Below, piece after piece: positions 45,879 through 54,651 of a stretch of 64,000 nt of DNA. Numbering within the stretch: position 1 is the first letter of the stretch; every line of letters starts with the position of its first letter. Position numbers and translations under genes: made by a program. Below the pieces are notes generated by a model. That model was not told where the DNA came from and did not search any database. It worked only from the letters and a program-made list of their open reading frames with translations. This stretch comes from Funiculus sociatus GB2-C1 (GTDB lineage Bacteria > Cyanobacteriota > Cyanobacteriia > Cyanobacteriales > FACHB-T130). The stretch is taken from NCBI RefSeq assembly GCF_039962115.1, contig NZ_JAMPKJ010000009.1, forward strand, positions 1-64,000. Direction: 5' to 3'.

Positions 45879-46602
45879 CTCTTTTCCTTTGTTTCCGTGC
45901 AATCTCTTACTTATGAAACTTTATCCCACTCAAATTAGTCTGTCTATACTTAATCGGTTATTTCATCGTATCTTTACGTAATTCTTTCGGATTAAAAATT
46001 TCCTATAAACTAATGGCTGTAAGTTTTTATAAGGTTTACTGTAAGTTCATGTGAATGTCTGTATTTATGAAATTTTCGTAAAATCAATACGTATTTTGAT
46101 GATTTGTTTATGAGAAAACATGGAAAGCCCTCGTAAAAACAACTTTTTTACGTAGATTTACGCATGATTTCATTAAGCCATGAAGAGCTAATGTAGTTTT
46201 TACTTAAAAAATATAGTCAAAAACTAGGAAAGTTCCGGCAAAGACCTTTTAGGCTAAGTGTATTTACATAAACTGTTAGCAGCTACAACAAAGGACAGTG
46301 AGCCAGAAGCAAGCTAAGCTAACCTTTGAGCCTCGCGGATGGTATCGAACCGCTAATGCACAAGCTATAGCAATCCTGGGCAGAGTTGTGATACAGCCTT
46401 TCAGATACCCGACTTCGTAAGAGAAGTCAGGTATCTCGCCTTCACGAATCATTTAAGAATGCTATAGATACCGGTAGAAAATAATTGGCAAGCTAAGATT
46501 TAATGAAAGTAACCTATAAAATTGGCAATCAGCTAAGCCTTGGGCGTTATCCAGGCTTTCTTCCGGTTGTCTGATTCACTATTTTTTTTCCAAGGCGGTT
46601 TT
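45879..46602. other. A/T-rich intergenic region
   Basis: 724 nt upstream of both the PEP-CTERM gene (minus) and the mannosyltransferase gene (plus), so it should hold both promoters. It contains dispersed repeat A copy 2 (46402-46472). I see no gene in it. Confidence 0.55.
46402..46472. repeat. Dispersed repeat family A, copy 2
   Basis: The reverse complement of 6907-6975 with few differences, including the GATACCCGACTTC / GAAGTCAGGTATC hairpin and the CTTCACGAATCATTTAAGAA block. Confidence 0.75.
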
Positions 46603-48117
46603 ATGAATTTATCTAAAGATCGTTCCCAGTCGTCTGTCCCCTGGTTCTGGATTGGGATGGCTGGGGTCTTTTTGCTGTCAGCGTTTTTGAGGTTCTGGGG
46701 ATTAAGCCGATTTAACACCCTGGTATTTGATGAGGTTTACTTTGCCAAGTATGGGAATAACTACTTAACCAATACGCCCTTCTTTGACGTTCACCCGCCC
46801 TTGGGTAAATACTTAATCGCCATTGGTATTTGGCTAAGTCGCCTGCTTCCCTTGGGGAACGATGCACGTAACGAGTTAACGGGTTCTCTGCTTTCTCCTT
46901 GGAGTTACCGTTGGCTAAACGCCTTTACAGGTTCTTTAGTTCCGTTGGTAGTGGGAGCGAGCGCTTATCAGTTGAGTCACCGCCGCAGTTATGCTTTGAT
47001 TGCAGCCCTATTTATGGCAGCCGATGGTCTGTTCTTGGTAGAGTCCCGCTATGCTTTGATAAATGTCTACCTAATTACCTTTGGGCTACTGGGGCAATTA
47101 TTGTTCTTGCTGGCGTTGAATAGCGGTGCTGGACGACGCAGGATTTGGTTGGCTTTATCTGGTATCTGCTTCGGTGCTTGCGTTTCTGTCAAGTGGAATG
47201 GTCTGGGATTTCTACTTGGTATCTATCTGGTTTGGATATCTGCTTGGGTAATTCGATGGGTAGAAAAGAATAAAGATAAAAAATTAAATATTAAAGAGGA
47301 AAATTCTGTACTCAATACAGGCGAGGAAATACCCCTACAAGAGTTAGAAAATTTAACTTTCATCCAAAAGCTAACGCAGATTGATTTTAGGCATATGCTT
47401 TTTGAGTTGGGTGCTATTCCCGCGGTCATTTACCGCCTAGCTTGGATTCCCCACATACAACTAAATCCAGAACGCGGATTCTGGGAAATGCAAAAGCAAA
47501 TCCTGGGCTATCATCAACGGGTTGGCGGAGATTTAAGTATACATCCTTACTGTTCTGCCTGGTACACTTGGCCCTGGATGATTCGCCCGGTTGGGTATTT
47601 TTTTGAAAAAGTTGGTAAGACTCCAGAACCAGCTTCATCTTTAATTTCTCCTTTCCCCCCTAGCCCCCCAAAGGTGGTTTACTTTGATGTACACGCGATG
47701 GGGAATCCGGCTTTATGGTGGCTTTCAACGGTAGCGATCGCGATATTACTATTGATATTATCCCAGCGAATCATCAGGGCAACTACAAATCATAACCTTT
47801 CTTTAGTTCAATCAACTGAGTTTGGTGTTGCCCTATTTTTGATATTAAATTATGTTGCTAACCTGCTGCCTTGGGTAAAAGTGACTCGCTGCGCTTTTCT
47901 GTATCATTACATGGGTGCTGCTATTTTTGCCTTTTTGGCGATCGCGTGGATAGTCGATAGCTACCTGCAAAGTTATAATCTCTGGCTTCGGGCTGTAGGA
48001 GTCACTATTATCTTTGCGATTTTGCTAGCTTTTGTATACTGGATGCCACTATATTTGGGACTCCCCTTGTCTCCGGAAAGCTTTGGAAGTCGTATGTGGT
48101 TCCGTTCTTGGATTTAA
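46603..48117 (+). CDS. PMT-family protein mannosyltransferase (GT39-like)
   Basis: A 504-residue multi-pass membrane glycosyltransferase of the GT-C fold. It begins near residue 15 with a TM, then RFWGLSRFNTLVFDEVYFAKYGNNYL and the HPPLGKYLIAIGIWL region, which hold the catalytic Asp-Glu and the loop typical of dolichyl-phosphate-mannose protein O-mannosyltransferases. It likely moves a lipid-linked sugar to exported proteins. ATG 46603 is preferred; the frame is open 21 codons further upstream. It is the first gene of a three-gene set. Confidence 0.85.
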   Translation: MNLSKDRSQSSVPWFWIGMAGVFLLSAFLRFWGLSRFNTLVFDEVYFAKYGNNYLTNTPFFDVHPPLGKYLIAIGIWLSRLLPLGNDARNELTGSLLSPWSYRWLNAFTGSLVPLVVGASAYQLSHRRSYALIAALFMAADGLFLVESRYALINVYLITFGLLGQLLFLLALNSGAGRRRIWLALSGICFGACVSVKWNGLGFLLGIYLVWISAWVIRWVEKNKDKKLNIKEENSVLNTGEEIPLQELENLTFIQKLTQIDFRHMLFELGAIPAVIYRLAWIPHIQLNPERGFWEMQKQILGYHQRVGGDLSIHPYCSAWYTWPWMIRPVGYFFEKVGKTPEPASSLISPFPPSPPKVVYFDVHAMGNPALWWLSTVAIAILLLILSQRIIRATTNHNLSLVQSTEFGVALFLILNYVANLLPWVKVTRCAFLYHYMGAAIFAFLAIAWIVDSYLQSYNLWLRAVGVTIIFAILLAFVYWMPLYLGLPLSPESFGSRMWFRSWI

Positions 48118-48121
48118 TAGC

Positions 48122-48144
48122 TAGGGTGGGCATTATCCACCCTA
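48122..48144. repeat. Small hairpin between two operon genes
   Basis: TAGGGTGG (48122-48129) pairs with CCACCCTA (48137-48144), like the hairpin at 33106-33125. It could lessen read-through inside the operon. Confidence 0.5.
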
Positions 48145-48164
48145 CTTATCTATTTATCTGGATT

Positions 48165-49883
48165 ATGAAGTCATTACTGAAAATTTACCAATCTCATAAA
48201 AAAGCCCTTTTAGTTCTCTTTGCAACCTGGGGACTTTACTTCTTTCTTGTATTTATTCGGATGATTGCATATAAACCATCCGGTTTATATGTAGGTCACA
48301 AAAATGTGTGGGGAGACTGGGCGCTACACATTGGCATGGTTTCAATTTTTGCTTACAAAGACCCGCAATATTGGTTTGCTTATCACCCCGTATATGCTGG
48401 AGGGAAATTAACTTATCCATTCCTGGTTAATTTTATTTCTGGAATGCTAGTAAGAGTTGGATTTTCGATGGATATGGCATTTATTATTCCATCGTTGATT
48501 TATGTTTTCTTTTTGCTAACTGGTATGTATGCACTATTTTATATAGTGTTGAAATCTAAAAAGCAAACTCTTGTTGCCATATCTATCTTCTTTCTTTCAG
48601 CCGGATTGGGTTTTATCAACTTCTTAAGAGATTTTTCCAAGAATCCCAGCCTAAAGCTGCTTCTGTATCCAGAACAGGAATACAGTAATGCCATTCCTTA
48701 TGAAGTATATTCCGGAAATTTTGTTGTCGGGATGCTGATACCACAACGAGCATTTTTGCTGGGAATGGCACTATCGCTTTGGATAATGACTGGTTTAGTT
48801 TATATTCTTTTAAATAGAAAGCAAGCTATAGGTAATAGAAGAATTTTGCTTGTATTAGGAACATTAGCAGGATTATTGCCAATTATTCATATCCATAGCT
48901 TTATAGTCATTATTGTTGTTACAGGCTCTCTATGCCTGATCTCCTATGAAAGATGGAGAGAATTGTTATTTTATGCTGTTCCCGCTGCAATTATCTCAAT
49001 CTCCCTCTATTTGATGTTTATCTCTGGAGGAATTGAGAATCCACAATTTTTTCAGTGGTTGCCAGGATGGACATCTACAGGTGGATTAATTGGTTGGTTA
49101 AAAATGTGGATACAGTTATGGGGAATCATGTTACCTATAGCCGTTTTCGGATTTTTCTTGCTGAGAAAAAAGCCTCTAATTATTAAAACCTTCTTTTTTA
49201 GCTTTTTCTTATTATTTATACTTGCCAACTTCTTCTTATTCCAGCCCATGAGATTTGATAATACTAAAATATTTATGTGGGCATATTTAGGGTTTTCCGG
49301 CTTAGCCGCTGTTACTCTTTCCTGGGGCTGGAGAAGAGGTGGTAGAACTTTTAGCCGATTTGATGTCGTGTTGATGGCAATTGTACTCACCTTTACAGGT
49401 TCGCTGGAACTCATACGCCTTCAGAGAATTGACCGCAATCAAGTTCAGCTGGCTAACGCTGAAGATATTAAGCTAGGAGTAGAAATTCGAGAAAAAACTG
49501 ATCCTTTAGCTATATTTCTGACTTCAACAGACCATAATCATCCAGTAATGATGTGGGGTGCAAGATCAATCCTAATGGGCTACCCTGGATGGGTGTTTAC
49601 CTATGGTTTTTTGTATCAGCAAAGAGAAAAGGATATAGCAGTCATGTTTAAAGGAGGTGCAGAGGCAGAGAAATTGTTAAAGCAATATAAAATAAGTTAT
49701 GTAGCTATTGGCCCTAGCGAGTTAAAAAATCTTCAGGCGAATGAATCTTACTACGCACAAAATTATCCCGTTGCCATTCAGAATCAAAACTATCGGATTT
49801 ATGATGTGAGGAAATTAGGGTTAAATTCCAACGGCGAACAACAGCTAAATGCTAGGGGCAAAGATTGGAGGGAAAATTATTGA
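48165..49883 (+). CDS. Polytopic membrane protein, probable GT-C glycosyltransferase
   Basis: A 572-residue membrane protein with ten or more hydrophobic segments and a soluble C-terminal domain from about 420 (LANAEDIKLGVEIREKTDP onward). An acidic loop after the first TM (HKNVWGDWALHIGMVSIFAY) with a Trp-Gly-Asp core resembles the catalytic loop of GT-C enzymes. The C-terminal part (MLKQYKISYVAIGPSEL-like) is often found in such proteins. No closer family can be named. Its TGA stop overlaps the next gene's TTG start. Confidence 0.65.
   Translation: MKSLLKIYQSHKKALLVLFATWGLYFFLVFIRMIAYKPSGLYVGHKNVWGDWALHIGMVSIFAYKDPQYWFAYHPVYAGGKLTYPFLVNFISGMLVRVGFSMDMAFIIPSLIYVFFLLTGMYALFYIVLKSKKQTLVAISIFFLSAGLGFINFLRDFSKNPSLKLLLYPEQEYSNAIPYEVYSGNFVVGMLIPQRAFLLGMALSLWIMTGLVYILLNRKQAIGNRRILLVLGTLAGLLPIIHIHSFIVIIVVTGSLCLISYERWRELLFYAVPAAIISISLYLMFISGGIENPQFFQWLPGWTSTGGLIGWLKMWIQLWGIMLPIAVFGFFLLRKKPLIIKTFFFSFFLLFILANFFLFQPMRFDNTKIFMWAYLGFSGLAAVTLSWGWRRGGRTFSRFDVVLMAIVLTFTGSLELIRLQRIDRNQVQLANAEDIKLGVEIREKTDPLAIFLTSTDHNHPVMMWGARSILMGYPGWVFTYGFLYQQREKDIAVMFKGGAEAEKLLKQYKISYVAIGPSELKNLQANESYYAQNYPVAIQNQNYRIYDVRKLGLNSNGEQQLNARGKDWRENY
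49867..49882 (+). promoter_or_regulatory. RBS and TTG start deciding the kinase start
   Basis: GGAGGGA at 49868-49874 lies 5-6 nt before a TTG at 49880, and the upstream gene's stop is TGA at 49881-49883. The TTGA overlap implies translational coupling. Confidence 0.7.
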
Positions 49884-51805
49884 AAATTTTTGTTCCAGGT
49901 CGCTTGTGTTTGTTTGGCGAACACAGCGATTGGGCGGGTGGCTATCGCCGGGTCAATCCTAATGTAGAGAAAGGCTACACGCTGCTGGTTGGTACAAATC
50001 AAGGACTTTATGCCGAAGTTAAGGCGAATCCAACCCAGCTGATTTTACACGCTTCTCTGAGTAACGGCACTCGTAAAACGTTGAATCTACCGATGGAAAC
50101 AGAGGTTTTACTTGCGGAAGCTCAAAAGGGCGGTTTTTGGAGTTATGCTGCTGGTGTTGCTTACCAACTTCTCAACCACTACCAAGTTAAAGGGCTGGAA
50201 ATCGACAATTATCTGACAGATTTGCCGATTCAAAAAGGGCTATCGTCGAGTGCGGCAATTTGTGTCCTGGTGGCGCGGGCCTTCAATCGCGTGTATGACT
50301 TAAAGATGACGGTTCGGGAAGAGATGGAGTTTGCCTATCTAGGTGAAATTACCACGCCTTCCGGATGCGGACGGATGGATCAGGCTTGTGCTTACGGAAA
50401 TCAACCAATCCTGATGATCTTTGATGGCGATCGCGCTGATGTCATTGAGCTTAAAATACGAAAGAATCTGTTTTTTGTAATTGTGGATCTTGGTGCTGGC
50501 AAAAATACGCAGGAAATACTACGTCAGCTAAATCAGTGTTATCCCTTAGCCACCAATGCAGTGCAACAAAATGTACAGAAATATCTTGGTTCAATCAGTT
50601 CTCAAATTACTCTACAAGCAGTAGACGCGCTACAAAAAGGAGATGCTGAAGAAATTGGTACTTTGATGCAAATTGCCCAAACCCAATTTGACAAACATTT
50701 AATTCCCGCCTGTCCTTCCCAGTTAACCGCTCCTATCTTACATCAAATTCTCAATTATGAGCCACTTAAACCCTATATTTTAGGGGGAAAAGGTGTTGGT
50801 TCGCAAGGGGATGGCACAGTACAATTTATTGTTAAAGACGAAGAAAGCCAGCAACAAGTCATAGAAATAATTAAACGGGATTTTCCTCAAATGCAAGCTT
50901 TAAGTTTAACAGTTAATTCGGATAAAAAAATTCGCAAAGCCGTGATTCCGGCTGGTGGTTTCGGCACTCGTTTGTTTCCAGCTACCAAAGCGGTGAAAAA
51001 AGAACTTTTTCCAATTATTGATAACGATGGTCGTGCTAAGCCTGTAATTATGGCGATTGTTGAAGAAGCCATTAGTGGCGGTATAGAAGAAGTTGGGATA
51101 GTTGTGCAACCAAGCGATCGCGCACTTTTTGAAGATTTTTTTAAAGCGCCACTCGCACCAGAACTTTACAAGAAGCTATCACCCCAAAATCAGGAATACA
51201 GCCAGTATCTCCAAGATTTAGGGAGCCGAATTACGATTTTAAATCAAGACAAACCGGAAGGCTACGGTTATGCTGTATTCTGTGCCAAAGAATGGGTAAA
51301 AGATGAGCCATTTCTGCTGATGCTGGGCGATCATGTTTACTCATCTGACACGGAAACATCGTGTGCGGGTCAAATATTAGATATTTACGAACAAGTCAAT
51401 CAAAGCGTTGTTAGTTTGACTACGCTTCCAGCAGAAAGCCTTTATAAATCTGGCTGTGTTACAGGAAATTGGCAGGAGTTAAACTCAATTCTTTCCGTGA
51501 CTCAACTCTCCGAAAAACCGACAATTGAGTATGCACTCCAGCATCTTCGTGTAGAGGGAATGGCAGAAGATCAGTTCTTATGTATATTTGGTTTGTATGT
51601 ACTAACACCGAAAATTTTTGACTTTCTGGAAGAAAACATCAACAACAACACCCGCGACGAAAAAGGTGAATTTCAACTAACATCCTGTCTCGACAAATTG
51701 TGTAAAGAGGAGGGAATGACAGGATATGTTGTCAAAGGTAAATGTTATGACACTGGATTACCAGATCCCTATCGGCAGACGATGATTGATTTTAGAAATG
51801 TATAG
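49880..51805 (+). CDS. Bifunctional GHMP sugar kinase / GalU-type nucleotidyltransferase
   Basis: A 641-residue fusion. Residues 1-345 are a GHMP-family sugar kinase: PGRLCLFGEHSDWAGGYRR (6-24), GLSSSAA (120-126) and GGKGVGSQGDG. Residues about 350-641 are a nucleotidyltransferase of the GalU/UTP-glucose-1-phosphate type: VIPAGGFGTRLFPATKAVKK (signature and Lys), KPEGYGYAVFCA and LMLGDHVYS. It would phosphorylate a free sugar at C1 and then activate it to an NDP-sugar, as FKP does for fucose, but the domain order here is reversed. The sugar is unknown. Its start is TTG 49880; ATG is absent. Confidence 0.85.
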   Translation: MKIFVPGRLCLFGEHSDWAGGYRRVNPNVEKGYTLLVGTNQGLYAEVKANPTQLILHASLSNGTRKTLNLPMETEVLLAEAQKGGFWSYAAGVAYQLLNHYQVKGLEIDNYLTDLPIQKGLSSSAAICVLVARAFNRVYDLKMTVREEMEFAYLGEITTPSGCGRMDQACAYGNQPILMIFDGDRADVIELKIRKNLFFVIVDLGAGKNTQEILRQLNQCYPLATNAVQQNVQKYLGSISSQITLQAVDALQKGDAEEIGTLMQIAQTQFDKHLIPACPSQLTAPILHQILNYEPLKPYILGGKGVGSQGDGTVQFIVKDEESQQQVIEIIKRDFPQMQALSLTVNSDKKIRKAVIPAGGFGTRLFPATKAVKKELFPIIDNDGRAKPVIMAIVEEAISGGIEEVGIVVQPSDRALFEDFFKAPLAPELYKKLSPQNQEYSQYLQDLGSRITILNQDKPEGYGYAVFCAKEWVKDEPFLLMLGDHVYSSDTETSCAGQILDIYEQVNQSVVSLTTLPAESLYKSGCVTGNWQELNSILSVTQLSEKPTIEYALQHLRVEGMAEDQFLCIFGLYVLTPKIFDFLEENINNNTRDEKGEFQLTSCLDKLCKEEGMTGYVVKGKCYDTGLPDPYRQTMIDFRNV

Positions 51806-51849
51806 TAGATAAGGATTTATACTTTTATCACCCTTTTAGGCTTTCCAAT

Positions 51850-51898
51850 GAAAAAGCGCCTGGGAGTCTTGCCGTGTTTCGACCCCAGGCGCTTTTTC
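51850..51898. terminator. Bidirectional terminator, copy 1
   Basis: A 15-bp perfect stem with A5/T5 ends. It can end the plus-strand kinase-nucleotidyltransferase transcript and any minus-strand transcript from purH. Confidence 0.85.
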
Positions 51899-52005
51899 TT
51901 TTAAACTTGCTCCTCACACAAGAAGAGCATATCCCTGTTCAGTTCAAGAATAAGTCTGGAGAGTGACACTTTAGAAAGTGGACGCTGTTAACATTTCTGT
52001 CCAAT

Positions 52006-52054
52006 GAAAAAGCGCCTGGGAGTCTTGCCGTGTTTCGACCCCAGGCGCTTTTTC
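52006..52054. terminator. Bidirectional terminator, copy 2
   Basis: Identical in stem and loop to the first copy, 156 nt away; the closest terminator to the purH stop. Confidence 0.85.
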
Positions 52055-52143
52055 CTTTAAGCTCGCTCCTCACACAAGAGAAGCATATCCCTGTTGAATC
52101 CAACCAAGGGATATGGCAAGTGACACTTTGATAACTGACACTC

Positions 52144-53691
52144 TTAATGCAAGAAATGACGCACACCAGTGAATACCATCACCAAACCTAATTCATCCGC
52201 TGCTTGAATCGAATCTTGATCGCGCATACTGCCCCCCGGCTGAACAATAGCCACAATTCCCGCCGCTGCTGCTGTTCGCACCGAATCATCAAACGGAAAG
52301 AAACCATCGCTGGCAAGGGTGGCACCTTGGGACTTTTCCCCAGCTTGTTCTAGGGCAATTTTAACCGAGCCGACACGATTCATTTGTCCTGCACCAACTC
52401 CTAAGGTGGCGCGATCGCGTGTTACTACAATTGCATTAGACTTGACGTGCTTGCAAATCTTCCAGGCAAAGAGCAATTCTTCTAGTTGATCTGGAGTCGG
52501 TTGCTTTTGGGTGACAACTTGCCACTCGGTGGGGGTTTCCACAACATCATCGGCAGCTTGCACCAGAAAACCACCAGCGATCGCTTTCACTGTATTTTCT
52601 GGCCCAGCACCCATATCTGGTAAAGTCAAAACCCGCACCTTAGACTTAGCTGCCAGAATTTCCTGCGCCTCTGGGGTACAACCCGGTGCTACCACACATT
52701 CTAAAAATGTTTTCGTCAGCGCTGTTGCTGTCGGTTCATCAATCGGCTTGTTTAGGGCTACAATTCCACCAAAAGCCGAAACTGCATCCGCATTGAAAGC
52801 CTTTTCATAAGCCTCAGACAGGCTATCTCCCACAGCCACACCGCAGGGATTGGTGTGCTTGAGAATCGCCGCCGCTGGCTTATCCGTAAATTCAGCAATA
52901 ATTCGTCGCGCTGCTTCTAAATCAACTAAATTGTTGTAACTCAGTTCCTTTCCCTGGAGTTTTGTCGCCGCCGCCCATCCAGAGGCAACTGTTCCACTTT
53001 GATACCACGCTGCCGCTTGATGGGGATTTTCGCCATAACGTAGAGATTGCAGCTGGTTTCCAGAAAGGGTAAAGCTTGTTCTTTCGCTTTCTTCCCCCTG
53101 TTTGCTGGTAAAGAGGTGGAGGTAGGATGCGATCGCGCGATCGTAGTCCGCAGTATGGGAAAATGCCTCGCAAGCACAAGCTTGCCGAAACTCTAAAGAT
53201 GCCTCTACACCATACTCTTTTAATTCTTGCAAGTAAGCATCGTACTGAGCTGGATTACACAGCACCGTTAGATGCTGGAAGTTTTTTGCAGATGCCCTTA
53301 ACATAGCAGGGCCACCGATGTCAATCTGCTCAATCGCCTCCGGCAAAGTTACACCCGGTTTAGCAATAGTCTGCTCAAATGGATATAAATTCACCACCAC
53401 TAAATCAATCGGACGAATTTGGTGATTTTCCAAATCTGCCACATCTTGCGGCAAATCCCGACGCGCTAAGATACCGCCATGAATCCGGGGATGCAGCGTT
53501 TTGACTCGTCCCCCCAAAATCTCCGGAAACCCCGTGTAATCAGAAACTTTCGTTACTTTTAGCCCAGCATCTTTTAGGGCTTTGGCTGTTCCACCACTGC
53601 TGATGATATCAAACTCAAATTCCACTAGCTGACGGGCGAAATCGATTAGCCCGGTTTTATCAGATACACTCAGCAGCGCTAAACGTGGCAT
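52144..53691 (-). CDS. purH: Bifunctional AICAR formyltransferase / IMP cyclohydrolase
   Basis: A 515-residue PurH, which performs the last two steps of IMP synthesis. The N-terminal IMP cyclohydrolase domain (about 1-190) has SVSDKTGLIDFARQL, ISSGGTAKAL, GFPEILGGRVKTLHPRIHGG and NLYPFEQT. The C-terminal AICAR transformylase has RYGENPHQAAAWY, HTNPCGVAVGDS, SAFGGIVALN and the ending GGSMRDQDSIQAADELGLVM. I chose ATG 53691; the frame continues upstream without homology. It is a single gene, ended by the duplicated terminators. Confidence 0.96.
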   Translation of the reverse strand: MPRLALLSVSDKTGLIDFARQLVEFEFDIISSGGTAKALKDAGLKVTKVSDYTGFPEILGGRVKTLHPRIHGGILARRDLPQDVADLENHQIRPIDLVVVNLYPFEQTIAKPGVTLPEAIEQIDIGGPAMLRASAKNFQHLTVLCNPAQYDAYLQELKEYGVEASLEFRQACACEAFSHTADYDRAIASYLHLFTSKQGEESERTSFTLSGNQLQSLRYGENPHQAAAWYQSGTVASGWAAATKLQGKELSYNNLVDLEAARRIIAEFTDKPAAAILKHTNPCGVAVGDSLSEAYEKAFNADAVSAFGGIVALNKPIDEPTATALTKTFLECVVAPGCTPEAQEILAAKSKVRVLTLPDMGAGPENTVKAIAGGFLVQAADDVVETPTEWQVVTQKQPTPDQLEELLFAWKICKHVKSNAIVVTRDRATLGVGAGQMNRVGSVKIALEQAGEKSQGATLASDGFFPFDDSVRTAAAAGIVAIVQPGGSMRDQDSIQAADELGLVMVFTGVRHFLH

Positions 53692-53867
53692 GACAGTAAA
53701 ACTTTCCCTTTGTCCAACATCATTAAGGATAAATGCGATCGCTCTCCTTCTGCACAAAAAGACGAACCCTGCCCTCACGGCATGGGCAGGGTTCATTTAG
53801 TAGTCTTTAATACTGAAAGCCTTTTATAACAAAAGGTTTCCAGGCTACTGTTCGCTCTTTTACAGAA

Positions 53868-54386
53868 TTACCCATTAAAGAGGTTCTGGAGGATTTCTAC
53901 ATTAGAAATCAACAGGTAGGCGAATGCCGCGCCGCCAATTCCACCAATCAGAAAACCACTGCCATACTCATTCCAACCTTCCTGTGTTTTCAGGGCAGCG
54001 TCGGGAGCAGGCGTTGTAATCGTTTGCGTGGGTTCGGGAGGATTACTAGAGGCATACAGAGATAGGGAAATTGTCAAAATGACAATCAAGCCCACCGTTG
54101 ACATCAAACCAGCCAAGTTCGCCACATCGGTGTCCCGCAGTGGGCCCAGCTTAGCAAACGGGCCAATCAGCCAATAACCATGAGCCATGCCAACTTCTAG
54201 TCCCCGGCGGAAGGGTGACAGACCTTTGCGATAGGCTGGCAAGTTATTGATGAAAGCTTTCGTGAAACCGGAAGCATTAATCGGTGTTGCTAAATTGCCA
54301 TTTTGCGGGTCGCCAGCGATGTGAACAACTTCCCGATTTCTGATATCGCTGGGACGATTTTTTGATTCACTAATTGCTTGTACCAT
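53868..54386 (-). CDS. psaL: Photosystem I subunit XI, PsaL
   Basis: A 172-residue PsaL, the photosystem I subunit that holds monomers together. Visible: DPQNGNLATPINASGF, LPAYRKGLSPFRRGLEVGMAHGY, then TMs at about 85-105 and 140-160. The loop between the last two helices is proline-rich (NPPEPTQTITTPAPD), a feature reported in cyanobacteria with tetrameric photosystem I. ATG 54386 gives the conserved N-terminus. It follows psaJ and psaF on the same strand rather than pairing with psaI. Confidence 0.96.
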   Translation of the reverse strand: MVQAISESKNRPSDIRNREVVHIAGDPQNGNLATPINASGFTKAFINNLPAYRKGLSPFRRGLEVGMAHGYWLIGPFAKLGPLRDTDVANLAGLMSTVGLIVILTISLSLYASSNPPEPTQTITTPAPDAALKTQEGWNEYGSGFLIGGIGGAAFAYLLISNVEILQNLFNG

Positions 54387-54420
54387 AATTTTCTTCACCT
54401 TTAGTGAGGGTAATTTCATT

Positions 54421-54475
54421 CTATTAGTCATTAGTCATTAAAAGCAGCTAATAACTAATGACTAATGACTAAAAA
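54421..54475. repeat. TTAGTCA inverted heptamer repeats between psaL and psaJ
   Basis: TTAGTCATTAGTCATTA pairs with TAATGACTAATGACTAA to form a 17-bp stem. It may modulate read-through between psaJ and psaL. Confidence 0.65.
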
Positions 54476-54477
54476 GC

Positions 54478-54612
54478 TTACGGCATTGGATGGAAAAGCA
54501 GGTCTGGGAAATAGTAGATAAAGAAAGCCAAAAGAGCCGCTTGAACGGATATCCAAACAATACCTAGAACCGGGGCTAGGGAAAGATACTTGATGAAATA
54601 TTGCAACTGCAT
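54478..54612 (-). CDS. psaJ: Photosystem I subunit IX, PsaJ
   Basis: A 44-residue single-TM protein starting MQLQYFIKYLSLAPVLGIVW and ending FPDLLFHPMP. The TM spans about residues 12-33. This is the full typical length of PsaJ, which binds chlorophyll at the edge of photosystem I and stabilises PsaF. It is easily missed because of its size. It lies 39 nt after the psaF stop, so the two are cotranscribed. Confidence 0.95.
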   Translation of the reverse strand: MQLQYFIKYLSLAPVLGIVWISVQAALLAFFIYYFPDLLFHPMP

Positions 54613-54651
54613 GAATTATTCTCCAAAACAAGTCAAAGATTTCAATGAAAC

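Larger units (their letters stand above)
51845..52130 (-). repeat. Tandem duplication of hairpin plus CTCCTCACAC module
   Basis: Two copies of about 130 nt, period 156 nt (51845-51973, 52000-52130). Each has an identical 15-bp stem (GAAAAAGCGCCTGGG arms, 51850-51864/51884-51898 and 52006-52020/52040-52054) with a 19-nt loop, then CTCCTCACAC (51912-51921, 52066-52075), CATATCCCTGTT and GTGACACTTT. On the minus strand each copy has a -10-like TATGCT upstream of the stem, so each could encode a short RNA ending in the terminator. It lies in the convergent gap after purH. Confidence 0.85.

Noticed and set aside
51912-52075. Direct assignment of the duplicated module as Yfr1
   Set aside because: The CTCCTCACAC core fits, but the order of stem and core differs from Yfr1 and no terminator follows it on the plus strand.
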